From positions 1 to 20,731 of IMG/VR virus record IMGVR_UViG_3300032238_000969: 20,731 nt of DNA. One strand, written 5' to 3'. A model generated the notes under the pieces. It did no database searches. It was given only the letters and a program-made list of their open reading frames with translations, and was not told where the DNA came from. Source of the stretch: a virus. The position numbers were made by a program, and so were the translations under genes. Shown in pieces: positions 12,698 to 19,261 of this stretch (the first letter of the stretch is position 1; every line of letters starts with the position of its first letter).

Positions 12698-13156
12698 TTA
12701 ATCGCCTGAGTCCACTTTGTAGTGGTAGTCACATTTGGTGCATTTGTATGACCAGTAGCAGTTACCCAGTTGGGTACCTTCCATGGTGTGCCTACAGCCG
12801 ACGGTGACACGGAAGAAGACCCCGTCGTCGTGGGCGTAGGGATTACAGATGAACTGAATATTCCCACCTCCACCAGCCTGACCACCGATTGGCTCACGCA
12901 CGGCGATGAAGTAGTAGCAGGTAGGTGTGAACCCACGGGCGATGATCTCCCGTTGCAGGTAATCGGGCAAGTTGTTTGTCATGCACACCCAAGTCTTGCC
13001 ATGCGCCTCTTTGGTGCTCGCACCTGCCTTGAAAATTGCTTGTGGGGTATCAAGTACCTCTACCTTGATGGGGTCTTTCATAAGTTCATCAACCCCACCC
13101 TTCTCTTCAATTTCAGCGTTGATGGATTCCCATTGCTTGAGTTGGTATGCGTCCAC
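12698..13156 (-). CDS. Unknown protein with C-terminal zinc ribbon
   Basis: 152 aa from GTG at 13156, which overlaps the upstream TAG by one base and has GAGGAG 8 nt upstream; a GTG at 13165 is possible but lies against that ribosome site. The N-terminus is helical and acidic. The middle includes KTWVCMTNNLPDYLQREIIARGFTPTCYYFIAVREP, and a Gly-rich loop follows. The C-terminus has GCRHTMEGTQLGNC-YWSYKCTKCDYHY, where Cys and His residues could form a zinc ribbon. No known family. It lies between the small membrane protein and the DUF932 gene. Confidence 0.7.
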   Translation of the reverse strand: MDAYQLKQWESINAEIEEKGGVDELMKDPIKVEVLDTPQAIFKAGASTKEAHGKTWVCMTNNLPDYLQREIIARGFTPTCYYFIAVREPIGGQAGGGGNIQFICNPYAHDDGVFFRVTVGCRHTMEGTQLGNCYWSYKCTKCDYHYKVDSGD

Positions 13157-13389
13157 TATTGCCACTCCTCTTCTTCAACGATGTAGCGGTCAGGGTTGAT
13201 GCGTTGGTCGTGGCGTAGCACGTTCTTGAAAAGGATCACAGAAAAGATCCCACACAACAGACCCCATGAGGTCGTAGGTGGAAAATCAACGCCTTCCAGC
13301 CCACCGATCAATATGATTCCAATAGCGAACAACGCTCCAGCAGTGAGTGCTTTTGTACGTTGCCACCTGCTCCAGTCTGTAACTTTCAT
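13156..13389 (-). CDS. Two-helix membrane protein, 77 aa
   Basis: ATG at 13389 with AAGGAGG upstream is the natural start; the frame continues upstream but that part is the previous gene. Two membrane segments are clear: about residues 14-31 (ALTAGALFAIGIILIGG) and 40-58 (SWGLLCGIFSVILF). The N-terminus is basic and aromatic, and the C-terminus is charged and ends VEEEEWQ. Size and layout suit a small holin-like or superinfection-exclusion protein, but no lysin is adjacent, so the role is open. Its ribosome site is inside the GUCC/GGAC hairpin at 13397-13409. Confidence 0.75.
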   Translation of the reverse strand: MKVTDWSRWQRTKALTAGALFAIGIILIGGLEGVDFPPTTSWGLLCGIFSVILFKNVLRHDQRINPDRYIVEEEEWQ

Positions 13390-13390
13390 G

Positions 13391-13558
13391 TTAAATGTCC
13401 TCCTTGGACGTTGGTTGGTCTGAGAACGCACGGTCGCATGCTCGGCATACGTAGCCGAACACACGCCCGAGCGTGGTGTTGACATCCACACCTGCATGTG
13501 GGATGCCGTCTACTGGTTGCTCGCACCAAATGCAGTTGGTGAATTCAATTGTGTTCAC
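13391..13558 (-). CDS. Mini zinc-ribbon protein, 55 aa
   Basis: GTG at 13558 overlaps the upstream TGA (GTGA) and is preceded by GAGG in the end of the upstream gene; the frame stops at TAA 13391-13393. The product has Cys9-x2-Cys12 (NCIWCEQP) and Cys38-x2-Cys41 (YVCRACDRAF), a classic four-cysteine zinc ribbon, and ends DQPTSKEDI. The last ten codons also carry the CCAACCAAC motif and the hairpin that surrounds the next gene's ribosome site, so this DNA has two functions. Zinc-ribbon proteins this small often bind nucleic acids or proteins. Confidence 0.75.
   Translation of the reverse strand: MNTIEFTNCIWCEQPVDGIPHAGVDVNTTLGRVFGYVCRACDRAFSDQPTSKEDI
13397..13418 (-). promoter_or_regulatory. 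CCAACCAAC plus SD hairpin before membrane-protein gene
   Basis: In - sense CCAACCAAC (13418-13410) is followed at once by GUCC-AAGGA-GGAC (13409-13397), a 4-bp hairpin whose loop and 3' arm hold the Shine-Dalgarno for ATG 13389. It lies inside the coding end of the zinc-ribbon gene, which ends 1 nt before the start. Ribosomes finishing that gene would open the stem. Confidence 0.6.
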
Positions 13559-14010
13559 TCTTCAACCTCGATGAGGTCGGGAGCATGCTTCACAAAGTAT
13601 GTGTCGTAGCCAGCGATGTATGCGTCAAGCACAGCACTGGACTTCTCATTGGGGTCTATGTCTTCAAACTCATCGTCGCTGGTGGCTTCTGCCTGCCTGA
13701 TGAGGTCGCCCAACAACTCAGGGATGGACTCCCCAGCCCATTCACCCGAGAGAGGTGACGGGCAGTACCAGCCATCAAGGGCGTCGTAGAAGGCACTGAG
13801 GCGCCCACGGTAGTACGCCTTGGTGTAAGGGCTGATGTCTACATTGTTGAGCCACCAGTGCCCCTGATCTTGTATGAACTCCACCACGCCGTCCCAATTC
13901 TCAAAGGCGTACTTCTCGGATCGGGAATTATTGACGTTAGTGAACTCCAAGATGTACGGCAGTGACGCCACCTCGGTTTTGACGATGTTGATATTTAACA
14001 AGTTGCTCAT
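13555..14010 (-). CDS. Unknown acidic protein, 151 aa
   Basis: ATG at 14010 with AAAGGG upstream; the frame is open to 14142, but that stretch lies in the previous gene. N-terminus MSNLLNINIVKTEVASLPYIL, then a Trp/Tyr-rich middle (ENWDGVVEFIQDQGHWWLNN, SPYTKAYYRGRLSAFYDAL) and an acidic C-terminus (SDDEFEDIDPNEKS, DLIEVEE). No membrane segment, signal or family recognised. The last codons provide the start site of the zinc-ribbon gene by overlap (GTGA), so the two are coupled. Confidence 0.72.
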   Translation of the reverse strand: MSNLLNINIVKTEVASLPYILEFTNVNNSRSEKYAFENWDGVVEFIQDQGHWWLNNVDISPYTKAYYRGRLSAFYDALDGWYCPSPLSGEWAGESIPELLGDLIRQAEATSDDEFEDIDPNEKSSAVLDAYIAGYDTYFVKHAPDLIEVEE

Positions 14011-14012
14011 GG

Positions 14013-14264
14013 CTATGCCCTTTCTGCGTTGATGTATTGGAATATTTTCGATGGGTCTTTGCCAACAGCATGTGCAAAGCGTGCGAGCGCTTCTGCTTCT
14101 GTGTACGCATGTAGTACTGGGAATTGAATAGTGACATTCCATTCACGCAGAATGTTGTGCGTCTCGCATGATTGGCATACGCCTTCATCATCAAAGGCTT
14201 CGTACGTGGCATTGCAAGTAGCGTTGCGACACCACAGTGGTGGTTGGTTGATTGGTTCTGACAT
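14013..14264 (-). CDS. Zinc-ribbon protein, 83 aa
   Basis: ATG at 14264 with AGGAAA upstream. Cys12-x4-Cys17 (CRNATC) and Cys30-x2-Cys33 (CQSCETH) suggest a zinc ribbon over the first 36 residues. The second half is a beta strand and helix (VTIQFPVLHAYTEAEALARFAHAVG), a pattern seen in small phage proteins. The CCAATCAACCAACC sequence found in leaders elsewhere in this arm here falls just inside the coding region (codons 4-9, EPINQPP). Function unknown. Confidence 0.72.
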   Translation of the reverse strand: MSEPINQPPLWCRNATCNATYEAFDDEGVCQSCETHNILREWNVTIQFPVLHAYTEAEALARFAHAVGKDPSKIFQYINAERA

Positions 14265-14274
14265 TTTGTTTTTC

Positions 14275-14853
14275 CTAACTAAGTGATGAATTGAGGTCGT
14301 CGTATTCGTCGGAGAGCCATTCTCGGAAAGACTTAACGTCTCTCTCTTTTACGAGAACAGTGATCGCCGTTGAAAACAGGTTGGATGTTGGGTCAGTCAC
14401 GATAGCAACTGAACAGGGTGGATATATCTCTTGGGTGAGTAAAGCCTCAGCCCACTCATTGAAGTTTGCCTTGCGGTCAGCAACTGGGTCACCCCAGCCA
14501 CCTGTCGTCCAGCCACTGAGCACGTCAACCCAGCCAGTGATGACTGTGTTGTGGTACCCACGCCAGCCATCGCTGGAGATCCACTCACGCCTGATCCTGA
14601 GACCTCCGTCAACGGGGTCTCCGTACTCATTGAAGATGTCAAGGTCGCCAACGTAGATCTTCACTACGAGGTCACCCTCAATGAGGTGGATGGTTGAGCA
14701 TGACTGGATGTCACTCTCATAGCACGAGTAACAGACGTAGTCCTCCTTGACGGATGACCAGCGACTGTCGTCGTTGCCTTCAGGGTCTACTGTCTCTTTG
14801 CATTCAACGCACAGGTGCTCTTCAAGAGCATCAATGTCTACTTCGGTATTCAT
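14275..14853 (-). CDS. Unknown protein with N-terminal zinc ribbon, 192 aa
   Basis: ATG at 14853 is preferred over ATG at 14871 because AAGGAGGTC lies between them, correctly placed for 14853. Cys15-x2-Cys18 (LCVECKE) and Cys41-x2-Cys44 (YVCYSCYES), with a further Cys near 52, form a zinc ribbon. A beta-rich segment follows (IHLIEGDLVVKIYVGDL, GLRIRREWISSDGWRGYHNTVITGW), then a helical C-terminus (KSFREWLSDEYDDLN). No known family; the fold suggests a small adaptor or inhibitor. Its start is under one of the SD hairpins (14856-14870). Confidence 0.75.
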   Translation of the reverse strand: MNTEVDIDALEEHLCVECKETVDPEGNDDSRWSSVKEDYVCYSCYESDIQSCSTIHLIEGDLVVKIYVGDLDIFNEYGDPVDGGLRIRREWISSDGWRGYHNTVITGWVDVLSGWTTGGWGDPVADRKANFNEWAEALLTQEIYPPCSVAIVTDPTSNLFSTAITVLVKERDVKSFREWLSDEYDDLNSSLS

Positions 14854-14855
14854 GT

Positions 14856-14889
14856 TGACCTCCTTGGTCATTGAGTGGTTAGTGATTTA
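14856..14889 (-). promoter_or_regulatory. SD hairpin leader, UGACC/GGUCA
   Basis: In - sense: CACTAACCACTCA, then UGACC-AAGGA-GGUCA (14870-14856), a 5-bp hairpin with the Shine-Dalgarno in loop and 3' arm, 3 nt before ATG 14853. The repeat element is degenerate (AACCAC rather than CCAACC). Stem sequence differs from the 13397 and 17343 sites while pairing is kept. Confidence 0.55.
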
Positions 14890-15183
14890 TCAAAAGGGTG
14901 ATACATAGGAACTGGAGATGCCTTGAGAGTTCAACGCTTCTGCGATAGAAGCGATCTCTGCATCATGCGACCAGCCAAGAGAGAGCCAGTAGATGTCGAT
15001 CTGAAGGGTCGCCCACTCTTCTTCAGTGAGCGCCCTCCCAGCCACGTTCTCTGCTTCTTGCCTGTCGTGCGGACAGATGACCAGTTCAAAGAAGTCAGCG
15101 ACTGCACTGAGCACTGCGCTCTGTGACAGTTCGTTGATGTCCAACTGCTCTAGGAAATGGGTTGTCTTCTCGTAGGTATTCAT
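14890..15183 (-). CDS. Unknown acidic helical protein, 97 aa
   Basis: ATG at 15183 with GAAGGAG upstream; it overlaps the upstream TGA (ATGA). The protein is mainly helical and acidic (NTYEKTTHFLEQLDINELSQSAVLSAVADFFELV, then ALTEEEWATLQIDIYWLSLGW) and ends SSSYVSPF. A CPHDRQEA segment at about residues 37-44 has one Cys and one His. No family is recognised. Coupled to the preceding gene. Confidence 0.7.
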   Translation of the reverse strand: MNTYEKTTHFLEQLDINELSQSAVLSAVADFFELVICPHDRQEAENVAGRALTEEEWATLQIDIYWLSLGWSHDAEIASIAEALNSQGISSSYVSPF

Positions 15184-15695
15184 TGCAGTGCTCCTTCTTG
15201 GATAACGATTGTGATGTTGTAATTAATTTTTGATGTGTTGATCTTCCAGCCATCGTTGTGTTCAATGCCGTCCTTCAAGTCAAACCACTCTTGCTCAGTG
15301 GCGTAGTAGAAGATCTGATCGTCTCCGATACCAAAGGAGTCAGAGACGACGTCTTCGCCCTCGTATTCTTCAGTGCCGAAGGAGATGTACTGGCTCTCGG
15401 GCTTGTAGGAGTCATTCCATGTGACCTCTACCCAAGCGCCGATGGCTTGTGATTGACCTCGTGCCACGACTTCTTCCTCTTCAACACGCTTGATGTATTC
15501 CACAGCAAACCACTTTGGCTCGGTGAGGTCGTGGTTCTCGTCGTAGTAGCCATCATCGCCCCACTTGAGGTCTCGCACCCAAAAGTGCGTACCTGAATTG
15601 GTGCGTGATGTCACAACGTGGCGAGTGATGGTTCCACGATATTTACGAGAAACGATGTCTCCATTTTTAAGTTTGTCTAGCGCTGTCTTCTTCAT
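15180..15695 (-). CDS. Unknown protein, 171 aa
   Basis: ATG at 15695 with GGAGGAAAA upstream, overlapping the upstream stop by 4 nt. The N-terminus is basic and looks like a small beta-barrel (LKNGDIVSRKYRGTITRHVV, then TNSGTHFWVRDLKWGDD). The middle is acidic (RVEEEEVVARG, GTEEYEGEDVVSDSFG), and the C-terminus is a set of strands (GWKINTSKINYNITIVIQEG). No domain recognised. It is one of the run of small acidic proteins in this arm that could target host proteins, an inference from composition only. Confidence 0.7.
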   Translation of the reverse strand: MKKTALDKLKNGDIVSRKYRGTITRHVVTSRTNSGTHFWVRDLKWGDDGYYDENHDLTEPKWFAVEYIKRVEEEEVVARGQSQAIGAWVEVTWNDSYKPESQYISFGTEEYEGEDVVSDSFGIGDDQIFYYATEQEWFDLKDGIEHNDGWKINTSKINYNITIVIQEGALQ

Positions 15696-16024
15696 TGTTT
15701 TTCCTCCACGGAGTTGTTTGATACGTCGGTGATCTTGCCTGTCTTGGGATTGAATGTGACCAGTCGTAAGTACGTGCTGTAGTCGGTATCGCCATATTCT
15801 TGGGAGTCTTTGAACTCAACTGGGTACACGCTGACGTGCGTGACTTCGTCTCCGTTGTCTTCTTCCCATATGAACACGTTGAAGTCAAAGGCTTGGTCTT
15901 CAATGATGAGTGACTCCCACGCATCAATGTCGTTGCAGTAGGTGTCTGCATTAATTATTTTTCGTGCATGCTTAACAAGCACTGTCTTGTGTTGAAGGAT
16001 GTCTTCAAGGGTTGATGTTTTCAC
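15692..16024 (-). CDS. Unknown acidic protein, 110 aa, GTG start
   Basis: GTG at 16024 with AGGAGG 6 nt upstream inside the SD hairpin at 16027-16041. N-terminal helices (TLEDILQHKTVLVKHARKII) precede a beta-rich acidic part (FDFNVFIWEEDNGDEVTHVSVYPVEF, YLRLVTFNPKTGKITDV). The GTG start combined with a 150-nt structured leader suggests tightly limited translation. No family is recognised. Coupled to the next gene (ATGA 15692-15695). Confidence 0.7.
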   Translation of the reverse strand: MKTSTLEDILQHKTVLVKHARKIINADTYCNDIDAWESLIIEDQAFDFNVFIWEEDNGDEVTHVSVYPVEFKDSQEYGDTDYSTYLRLVTFNPKTGKITDVSNNSVEEKQ

Positions 16025-16175
16025 TGTGACCTCCTAGGTCATTGTTGGTTGGTTAATTGGTGCTCGGGCAGTAAGTGCCCTCAGAGTGCATGGGGACTGG
16101 AACTTAGGAGGCAAAAGCCCCATGCACCCTGAGCGCACCACGGACTCTCGCCCGTGATGCCCCGTGGTTGATTGC
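16025..16175 (-). ncRNA. Structured leader element B (RNA family copy 1)
   Basis: A 151-nt gene-free stretch, read in - sense. First comes a box GGGGCAUCAC (16163-16154) within a CCACGG/CCGUGG stem. Next is a 16-bp helix CUCAGGGUGCAUGGGG / CCCCAUGCACUCUGAG (16133-16118 with 16095-16080, one G-U pair) with a 22-nt loop containing CCUCCU. A stem GGCA/UGCC (16080-16066 area) follows, then CGAGCACCAA, CCAACCAAC (16052-16044), and the SD hairpin UGACCU-AGG-AGGUCA (16041-16027) just before GTG 16024. No open frame fits. It closely parallels the leader at 19262-19449. It could be a riboswitch-like or protein-bound leader. Confidence 0.7.
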
Positions 16176-16520
16176 TCAGTATTCGTCTTCGTCGGTTTCG
16201 TAGTCGTCTTCGTCGGTCTCGTGTGAGCCATCAAAAGAGATTGTGATCTCGATGATCCGACCGTTGTGGTCACGCTCAATGTAGACGGGGTAGGAGCCAT
16301 CTCCATAGCCAGTAGACACAGCGATTGCATTGCCATTAGCAAGCACACCAGCACCCTTCTTAGAGCACGTTGCAGAGCACGCACCGTTGTAAGAGTACGG
16401 GTAAGGCTGTGGCAGGTCGGCGCTGAACAACTCCTCCGTGATGAACTGGTCTAGGTAGCAAGGATCACCGATAATGATCTGACCACTGTCAACCCCAAAA
16501 TATCCGATGAGTTCACTCAT
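16176..16520 (-). CDS. Conserved SGQ/DPCY-type phage protein, 114 aa
   Basis: ATG at 16520 with GGAGG upstream; a longer frame to 16535 would include the ribosome site. The sequence begins MSELIGYFGVDSGQIIIGDPCYL and has GVLANGNAIAVSTGYGDGSYPVYIERDHNGRIIEITISF, a pattern of small beta-rich proteins (DUF4241-like as I recall) found in phages and bacteria; function is not known. Cys at 21, 48 and 52 could bind metal. The C-terminus is a tandem 21-bp duplication (16179-16199 and 16200-16220) encoding ETDEDDY/ETDEDEY, a strongly acidic tail. Confidence 0.7.
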   Translation of the reverse strand: MSELIGYFGVDSGQIIIGDPCYLDQFITEELFSADLPQPYPYSYNGACSATCSKKGAGVLANGNAIAVSTGYGDGSYPVYIERDHNGRIIEITISFDGSHETDEDDYETDEDEY

Positions 16521-16521
16521 T

Positions 16522-16785
16522 TTATATACCTCCATTAATTATTCTGTCTGATGGGATGATTCCGCAATTCAACAAGTCAATTGCGTTGCCAAGTTGTGAG
16601 GACAGTTCGTCCTCGTTGTCTATGTACTCACCATCACCGAGGTAGGCGTAACCCCACTCGTTGGTCTCGTTGTGGACGACGGTGCCTTCGTGGAAATGAA
16701 GTTCTTCTGCTTCGGTATCCCATTCCCATTTGCTGGTTGATGAGTTGTACGAGACAACAAAGTAATGCGTGTGCGTAGCGCTCAT
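16522..16785 (-). CDS. Unknown acidic protein, 87 aa
   Basis: ATG at 16785 with AAAGGAA upstream, overlapping the upstream TGA (ATGA); codons further upstream belong to the previous gene. The protein has an aromatic beta-like start (THTHYFVVSYNSSTSKWEWD), an acidic middle (LGDGEYIDNEDELSSQLG) and a helical end (AIDLLNCGIIPSDRII). No family is recognised. Its start junction is a 13-nt exact copy of that of the next gene upstream. Confidence 0.68.
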   Translation of the reverse strand: MSATHTHYFVVSYNSSTSKWEWDTEAEELHFHEGTVVHNETNEWGYAYLGDGEYIDNEDELSSQLGNAIDLLNCGIIPSDRIINGGI

Positions 16786-16958
16786 TCTGATTCCTTTACT
16801 TCCCATGGTGAGTCCCATGAAATGCTTCCATCTTGGTCAAGTGTTTTCAATTGGTCGTCGTCGTATGAGTAGTAAATCTCTAACGCTTCCTCTTCCGATC
16901 CAGCCTCCACTTCGTATGAGTGGTTCACTGTCTCGGTTACTTCAATTGTGTATTTCAT
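16782..16958 (-). CDS. DpnD/PcfM-like small protein, 58 aa
   Basis: ATG at 16958 overlaps the upstream TGA (ATGA) and has GGAGG 7 nt upstream; the frame ends at TGA 16784-16782. The first 28 residues, MKYTIEVTETVNHSYEVEAG followed by SEEEALEI, fit the strand-strand-helix pattern of DpnD/PcfM-like proteins, small factors common on phages and plasmids. The rest is acidic (YYSYDDDQLKTLDQDG) and ends KESE. The family resemblance is moderate; function is not established. Confidence 0.65.
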   Translation of the reverse strand: MKYTIEVTETVNHSYEVEAGSEEEALEIYYSYDDDQLKTLDQDGSISWDSPWEVKESE

Positions 16959-17335
16959 TCTGATTCCTCCAAACCTAGGGCTTCATTAAATGTTGTCTCA
17001 ATATCGTGGGCGAGATTCCATACTGAATTGGTGATCTCGTAACTTTCCCAATTTTCAAATGGCTCCCACACCACGATGTCTTCACTCTCTCCGATAGCGG
17101 AGAATGTTTCGTCGGATGTTTTGTCACCGTCAAAGTCGGACAGGTGGTAGCGCAATGCCACAGCCAGTGCGAGTTCTTTGACCTGTAGTGCTTTTGGACT
17201 GGACGTGGTGACGCCCCAGCCTTCTTCGCAGTCAGCGTTGATGTCCTGAAGCACGCTTTTGATAGCGCTGTCAATGAACACGTCCGCAGTGTATTCGTCG
17301 GGATGTGTGATTGTGACTAGTACATGGGTCTTCAT
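16955..17335 (-). CDS. Unknown acidic protein, 126 aa
   Basis: ATG at 17335 with AAGGAGG upstream inside an SD hairpin (17343-17354). The N-terminus is beta-like (THVLVTITHPDEYTADVFIDSAI), the middle is helical (LQVKELALAVALRYHL), and the C-terminus is acidic (VVWEPFENWESYEI, FNEALGLEESE). No motif points to a function. ATGA overlap with the next gene (16955-16958). Confidence 0.7.
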   Translation of the reverse strand: MKTHVLVTITHPDEYTADVFIDSAIKSVLQDINADCEEGWGVTTSSPKALQVKELALAVALRYHLSDFDGDKTSDETFSAIGESEDIVVWEPFENWESYEITNSVWNLAHDIETTFNEALGLEESE

Positions 17336-17342
17336 TTTGTTT

Positions 17343-17363
17343 GCCTCCTTAGGCGTTGGTTGG
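17343..17363 (-). promoter_or_regulatory. CCAACCAAC plus SD hairpin, GCCU/AGGC
   Basis: In - sense CCAACCAAC (17363-17355) is followed by GCCU-AAGG-AGGC (17354-17343), with the Shine-Dalgarno in loop and 3' arm, before ATG 17335. The repeat is also the coding end of the upstream gene (ATPTNA, stop), like the 13397 site. Confidence 0.6.
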
Positions 17364-17525
17364 TGTTGCTAATAGTTGTTCCCGTAAAGGAAGGATGCGA
17401 TTGACGAGCGCAACAATCTCTTCTTCCCATGTGTTTAATTCTCGTTGTGCTTTGGCGGAACGGTAAGTCGCTCTGTCCAGTTGCCAGTACAGCGCTTTCA
17501 ATTTTTCTTCAGGTGATAATTCCAT
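17349..17525 (-). CDS. Short coiled-coil protein, 58 aa
   Basis: ATG at 17525 with AGGAGG upstream in the hairpin 17529-17542; ends at TAA 17351-17349. Nearly the whole chain is one amphipathic helix (MELSPEEKLKALYWQLDRAT to NRILPLREQLLA), probably a coiled coil or helical hairpin. Its last codons ATPTNA carry the CCAAC motif for the next gene. It is preceded by the large structured leader C, so a 58-residue product has an almost equally long 5' leader. Confidence 0.68.
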   Translation of the reverse strand: MELSPEEKLKALYWQLDRATYRSAKAQRELNTWEEEIVALVNRILPLREQLLATPTNA

Positions 17526-17674
17526 TGGTGCCTCCTAAGGCATTAGTAGTTGGTTGCTTGGACTTGCGTCCCATGAGCACTGCGATGTGTTGTGAAAGGG
17601 GAAGACCCACACCGCAGTGCCCATGGCACGCCACAGAGTTGCCTCTGTGACGTCCTGAGCACCACCTCAGATTG
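17526..17674 (-). ncRNA. Structured leader element C (RNA family copy 2)
   Basis: 149 nt with no gene, read in - sense. Stem CUGAG/CUCAG (17670-17655). Then an 11-bp hairpin with one U-G pair and GCAA tetraloop (17653-17628). Then a 13-bp helix CAUGGGCACUGCG / CGCAGUGCUCAUG (17625-17572, one G-U pair) with a large apical loop. Then GGAC-GCAA-GUCC (17571-17560), AAGCAACCAAC (17559-17549), and SD hairpin UGCCU-UAGG-AGGCA (17542-17529) before ATG 17525. The 3' half mirrors leader D (GGGC-GUAA-GCCC then GAGCACCAACC); the 5' half is different. Confidence 0.7.
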
Positions 17675-19261
17675 TTAGCCGACCCACTCTTCAAGTAGGG
17701 AAGCGATGATTGAACCAGCCTCTGCACCGAGGTCACTAGCGAAGCCATCCAGCACGCTGGAGACGACTTCACTCTTGTGGTTGAGCAGTGCATACAAGCG
17801 ACCGTCCAGCGTCTCGCTGGAGTCCTTCTTGACGGCTGTGATGTGCCAGCAGGTGACCGATTCAGTCTGACCGATGCGGTGAATGCGATCTTCTGCTTGG
17901 CTGAGTGTGCTTGGCTCCCATGGCAACTGCAACGACACCCACTGGGTGCATGCCTTGTCGCCACTGGAGGTGAGCGTGAGACCAACACCTGAGGCTTGGT
18001 AGTTGCCAACGAAGATGTTGGCTTCACCCGAGCGGAAAGCGTCTACAGCCTTTTGCTTGGCTTCATCACCAAGACCACCGACAACCTTGACCGCACGCCA
18101 GCGTGGGTCTGTCTCAGCACGCTTGTCGCACTCAGCGATGAATGAGTCAATGACTGCACGGTGGTGAGCGAACACCACAACAGGCTGGTCGCCGTCAATG
18201 AGGCTCTCAACATGCTCAATGCCTGCCTCCACCTTTGCCTTGCCAAGTTCCTGCAAGAGCGCTGTGAGGCGTGTGATGGTCTCGGCATTGCTTGCCTTGA
18301 GCACTGCTTCACGTCCACCCTTGTCAAATACCCAAGCGAGAAAATCTGCCTCAATGCGGTTGTACTCACGCAACGTTGCGTCACTCAATGCGATAGCCAG
18401 TTGAGCACGACGCTTTGGTGGCAACTCAGTGAGCACGTCCAACTTGCGACGTCGGATGTACACCGTGCCACGCAACTTGTCGTGCAACTCAGCGGTGTTA
18501 CTTGCACCGTTGTATGTGTAGACAATCCGACGTCCGATGTTGACTGGCTGTGGATCGCAGTAGCGAAACTTGAACGAGCCAGCAGAGCCGAACACAGGAG
18601 CCAGCACACCGAGGATGTCTAACTGTGCGACAAGTTCTAGTGGCTTGTTGAGGCATGGAGTGCCTGAAGCGAGAACGATGTAGCCATCCTTGTCAATGGT
18701 CAGAGCCAGCGCCTGTAGAGCCTTGGTGCGCTGTGCACGGGGGTTCTTGGCACGGTGTGACTCATCAACCAGCAAGGAGCCGAAGCCAACCTTGCCGAGC
18801 GCTACAGCCCACGAGACGAGCGTGGCATCACCGATGACAATGACGTCAGCGTTGCTCAACTTGTATGGCTTGGCACCTGCGATGACTTCAACTGACAACT
18901 CGCCAGCAGTGAACTTCAACAACTCACGTCGCCAGTTCTCACGCAGTGATGGGGGCACCACGATGAGCGAGCGCTTGCCGTTGCGCTTCGCATGAAGTGC
19001 CACAGCGATTAATTGCGCAGTCTTACCGAGACCAGCCTCATCACCGAGCAGTGCACGGTGACCGATGCCCTCATGCTTGTGTTGAAGGATGTACTTGACG
19101 CCAGCACGCTGGTATGGGAGCAGTGGCAGTGACAGATCAAAGTCAAGGTCAGCGTCATGTGCACCTGAGAGGTTCGCACGATCTTGATCAATGACAATGG
19201 CGTTGGCGACTCGTGGCAATTGCGTGAGCAACGAGTCAAGGGTAGAACGGTGTGCATTCAT
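17675..19261 (-). CDS. SNF2-family DNA-dependent ATPase (SMARCAL1/HepA-like)
   Basis: 528 aa. Helicase motifs in order: PYQRAGVKYI (Q-like, 49-58), Walker A G73-DEAGLGKT81, motif Ia VVPPSLRENW, Walker B D166-E-S-H169, motif III S199-G-T-P202, a C-terminal RecA domain with VVVFAHHRAVID and GVGLTLTSS, and motif VI Q455-AEDRIHRIGQ465. This is the compact SMARCAL1/RapA-like form with no accessory domain. The class translocates on duplex DNA, reanneals strands, remodels forks or recycles polymerase; in phages it probably serves replication or recombination. It is the longest gene in the window and follows the most structured leader (D), with its ribosome site in a GCCU/AGGC hairpin. Confidence 0.95.
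   Translation of the reverse strand: MNAHRSTLDSLLTQLPRVANAIVIDQDRANLSGAHDADLDFDLSLPLLPYQRAGVKYILQHKHEGIGHRALLGDEAGLGKTAQLIAVALHAKRNGKRSLIVVPPSLRENWRRELLKFTAGELSVEVIAGAKPYKLSNADVIVIGDATLVSWAVALGKVGFGSLLVDESHRAKNPRAQRTKALQALALTIDKDGYIVLASGTPCLNKPLELVAQLDILGVLAPVFGSAGSFKFRYCDPQPVNIGRRIVYTYNGASNTAELHDKLRGTVYIRRRKLDVLTELPPKRRAQLAIALSDATLREYNRIEADFLAWVFDKGGREAVLKASNAETITRLTALLQELGKAKVEAGIEHVESLIDGDQPVVVFAHHRAVIDSFIAECDKRAETDPRWRAVKVVGGLGDEAKQKAVDAFRSGEANIFVGNYQASGVGLTLTSSGDKACTQWVSLQLPWEPSTLSQAEDRIHRIGQTESVTCWHITAVKKDSSETLDGRLYALLNHKSEVVSSVLDGFASDLGAEAGSIIASLLEEWVG

Noticed and set aside
16025-16175. tRNA gene in the stem-rich gap (GUUCCAGUCCCC resembles a T-arm)
   Set aside because: No cloverleaf with acceptor stem and anticodon arm can be drawn; the 16-bp helix is incompatible with one.
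18161-18622. 153-codon + strand open frame opposite the SNF2 gene
   Set aside because: It runs antisense to intact helicase motifs and has no ribosome site or recognisable content.
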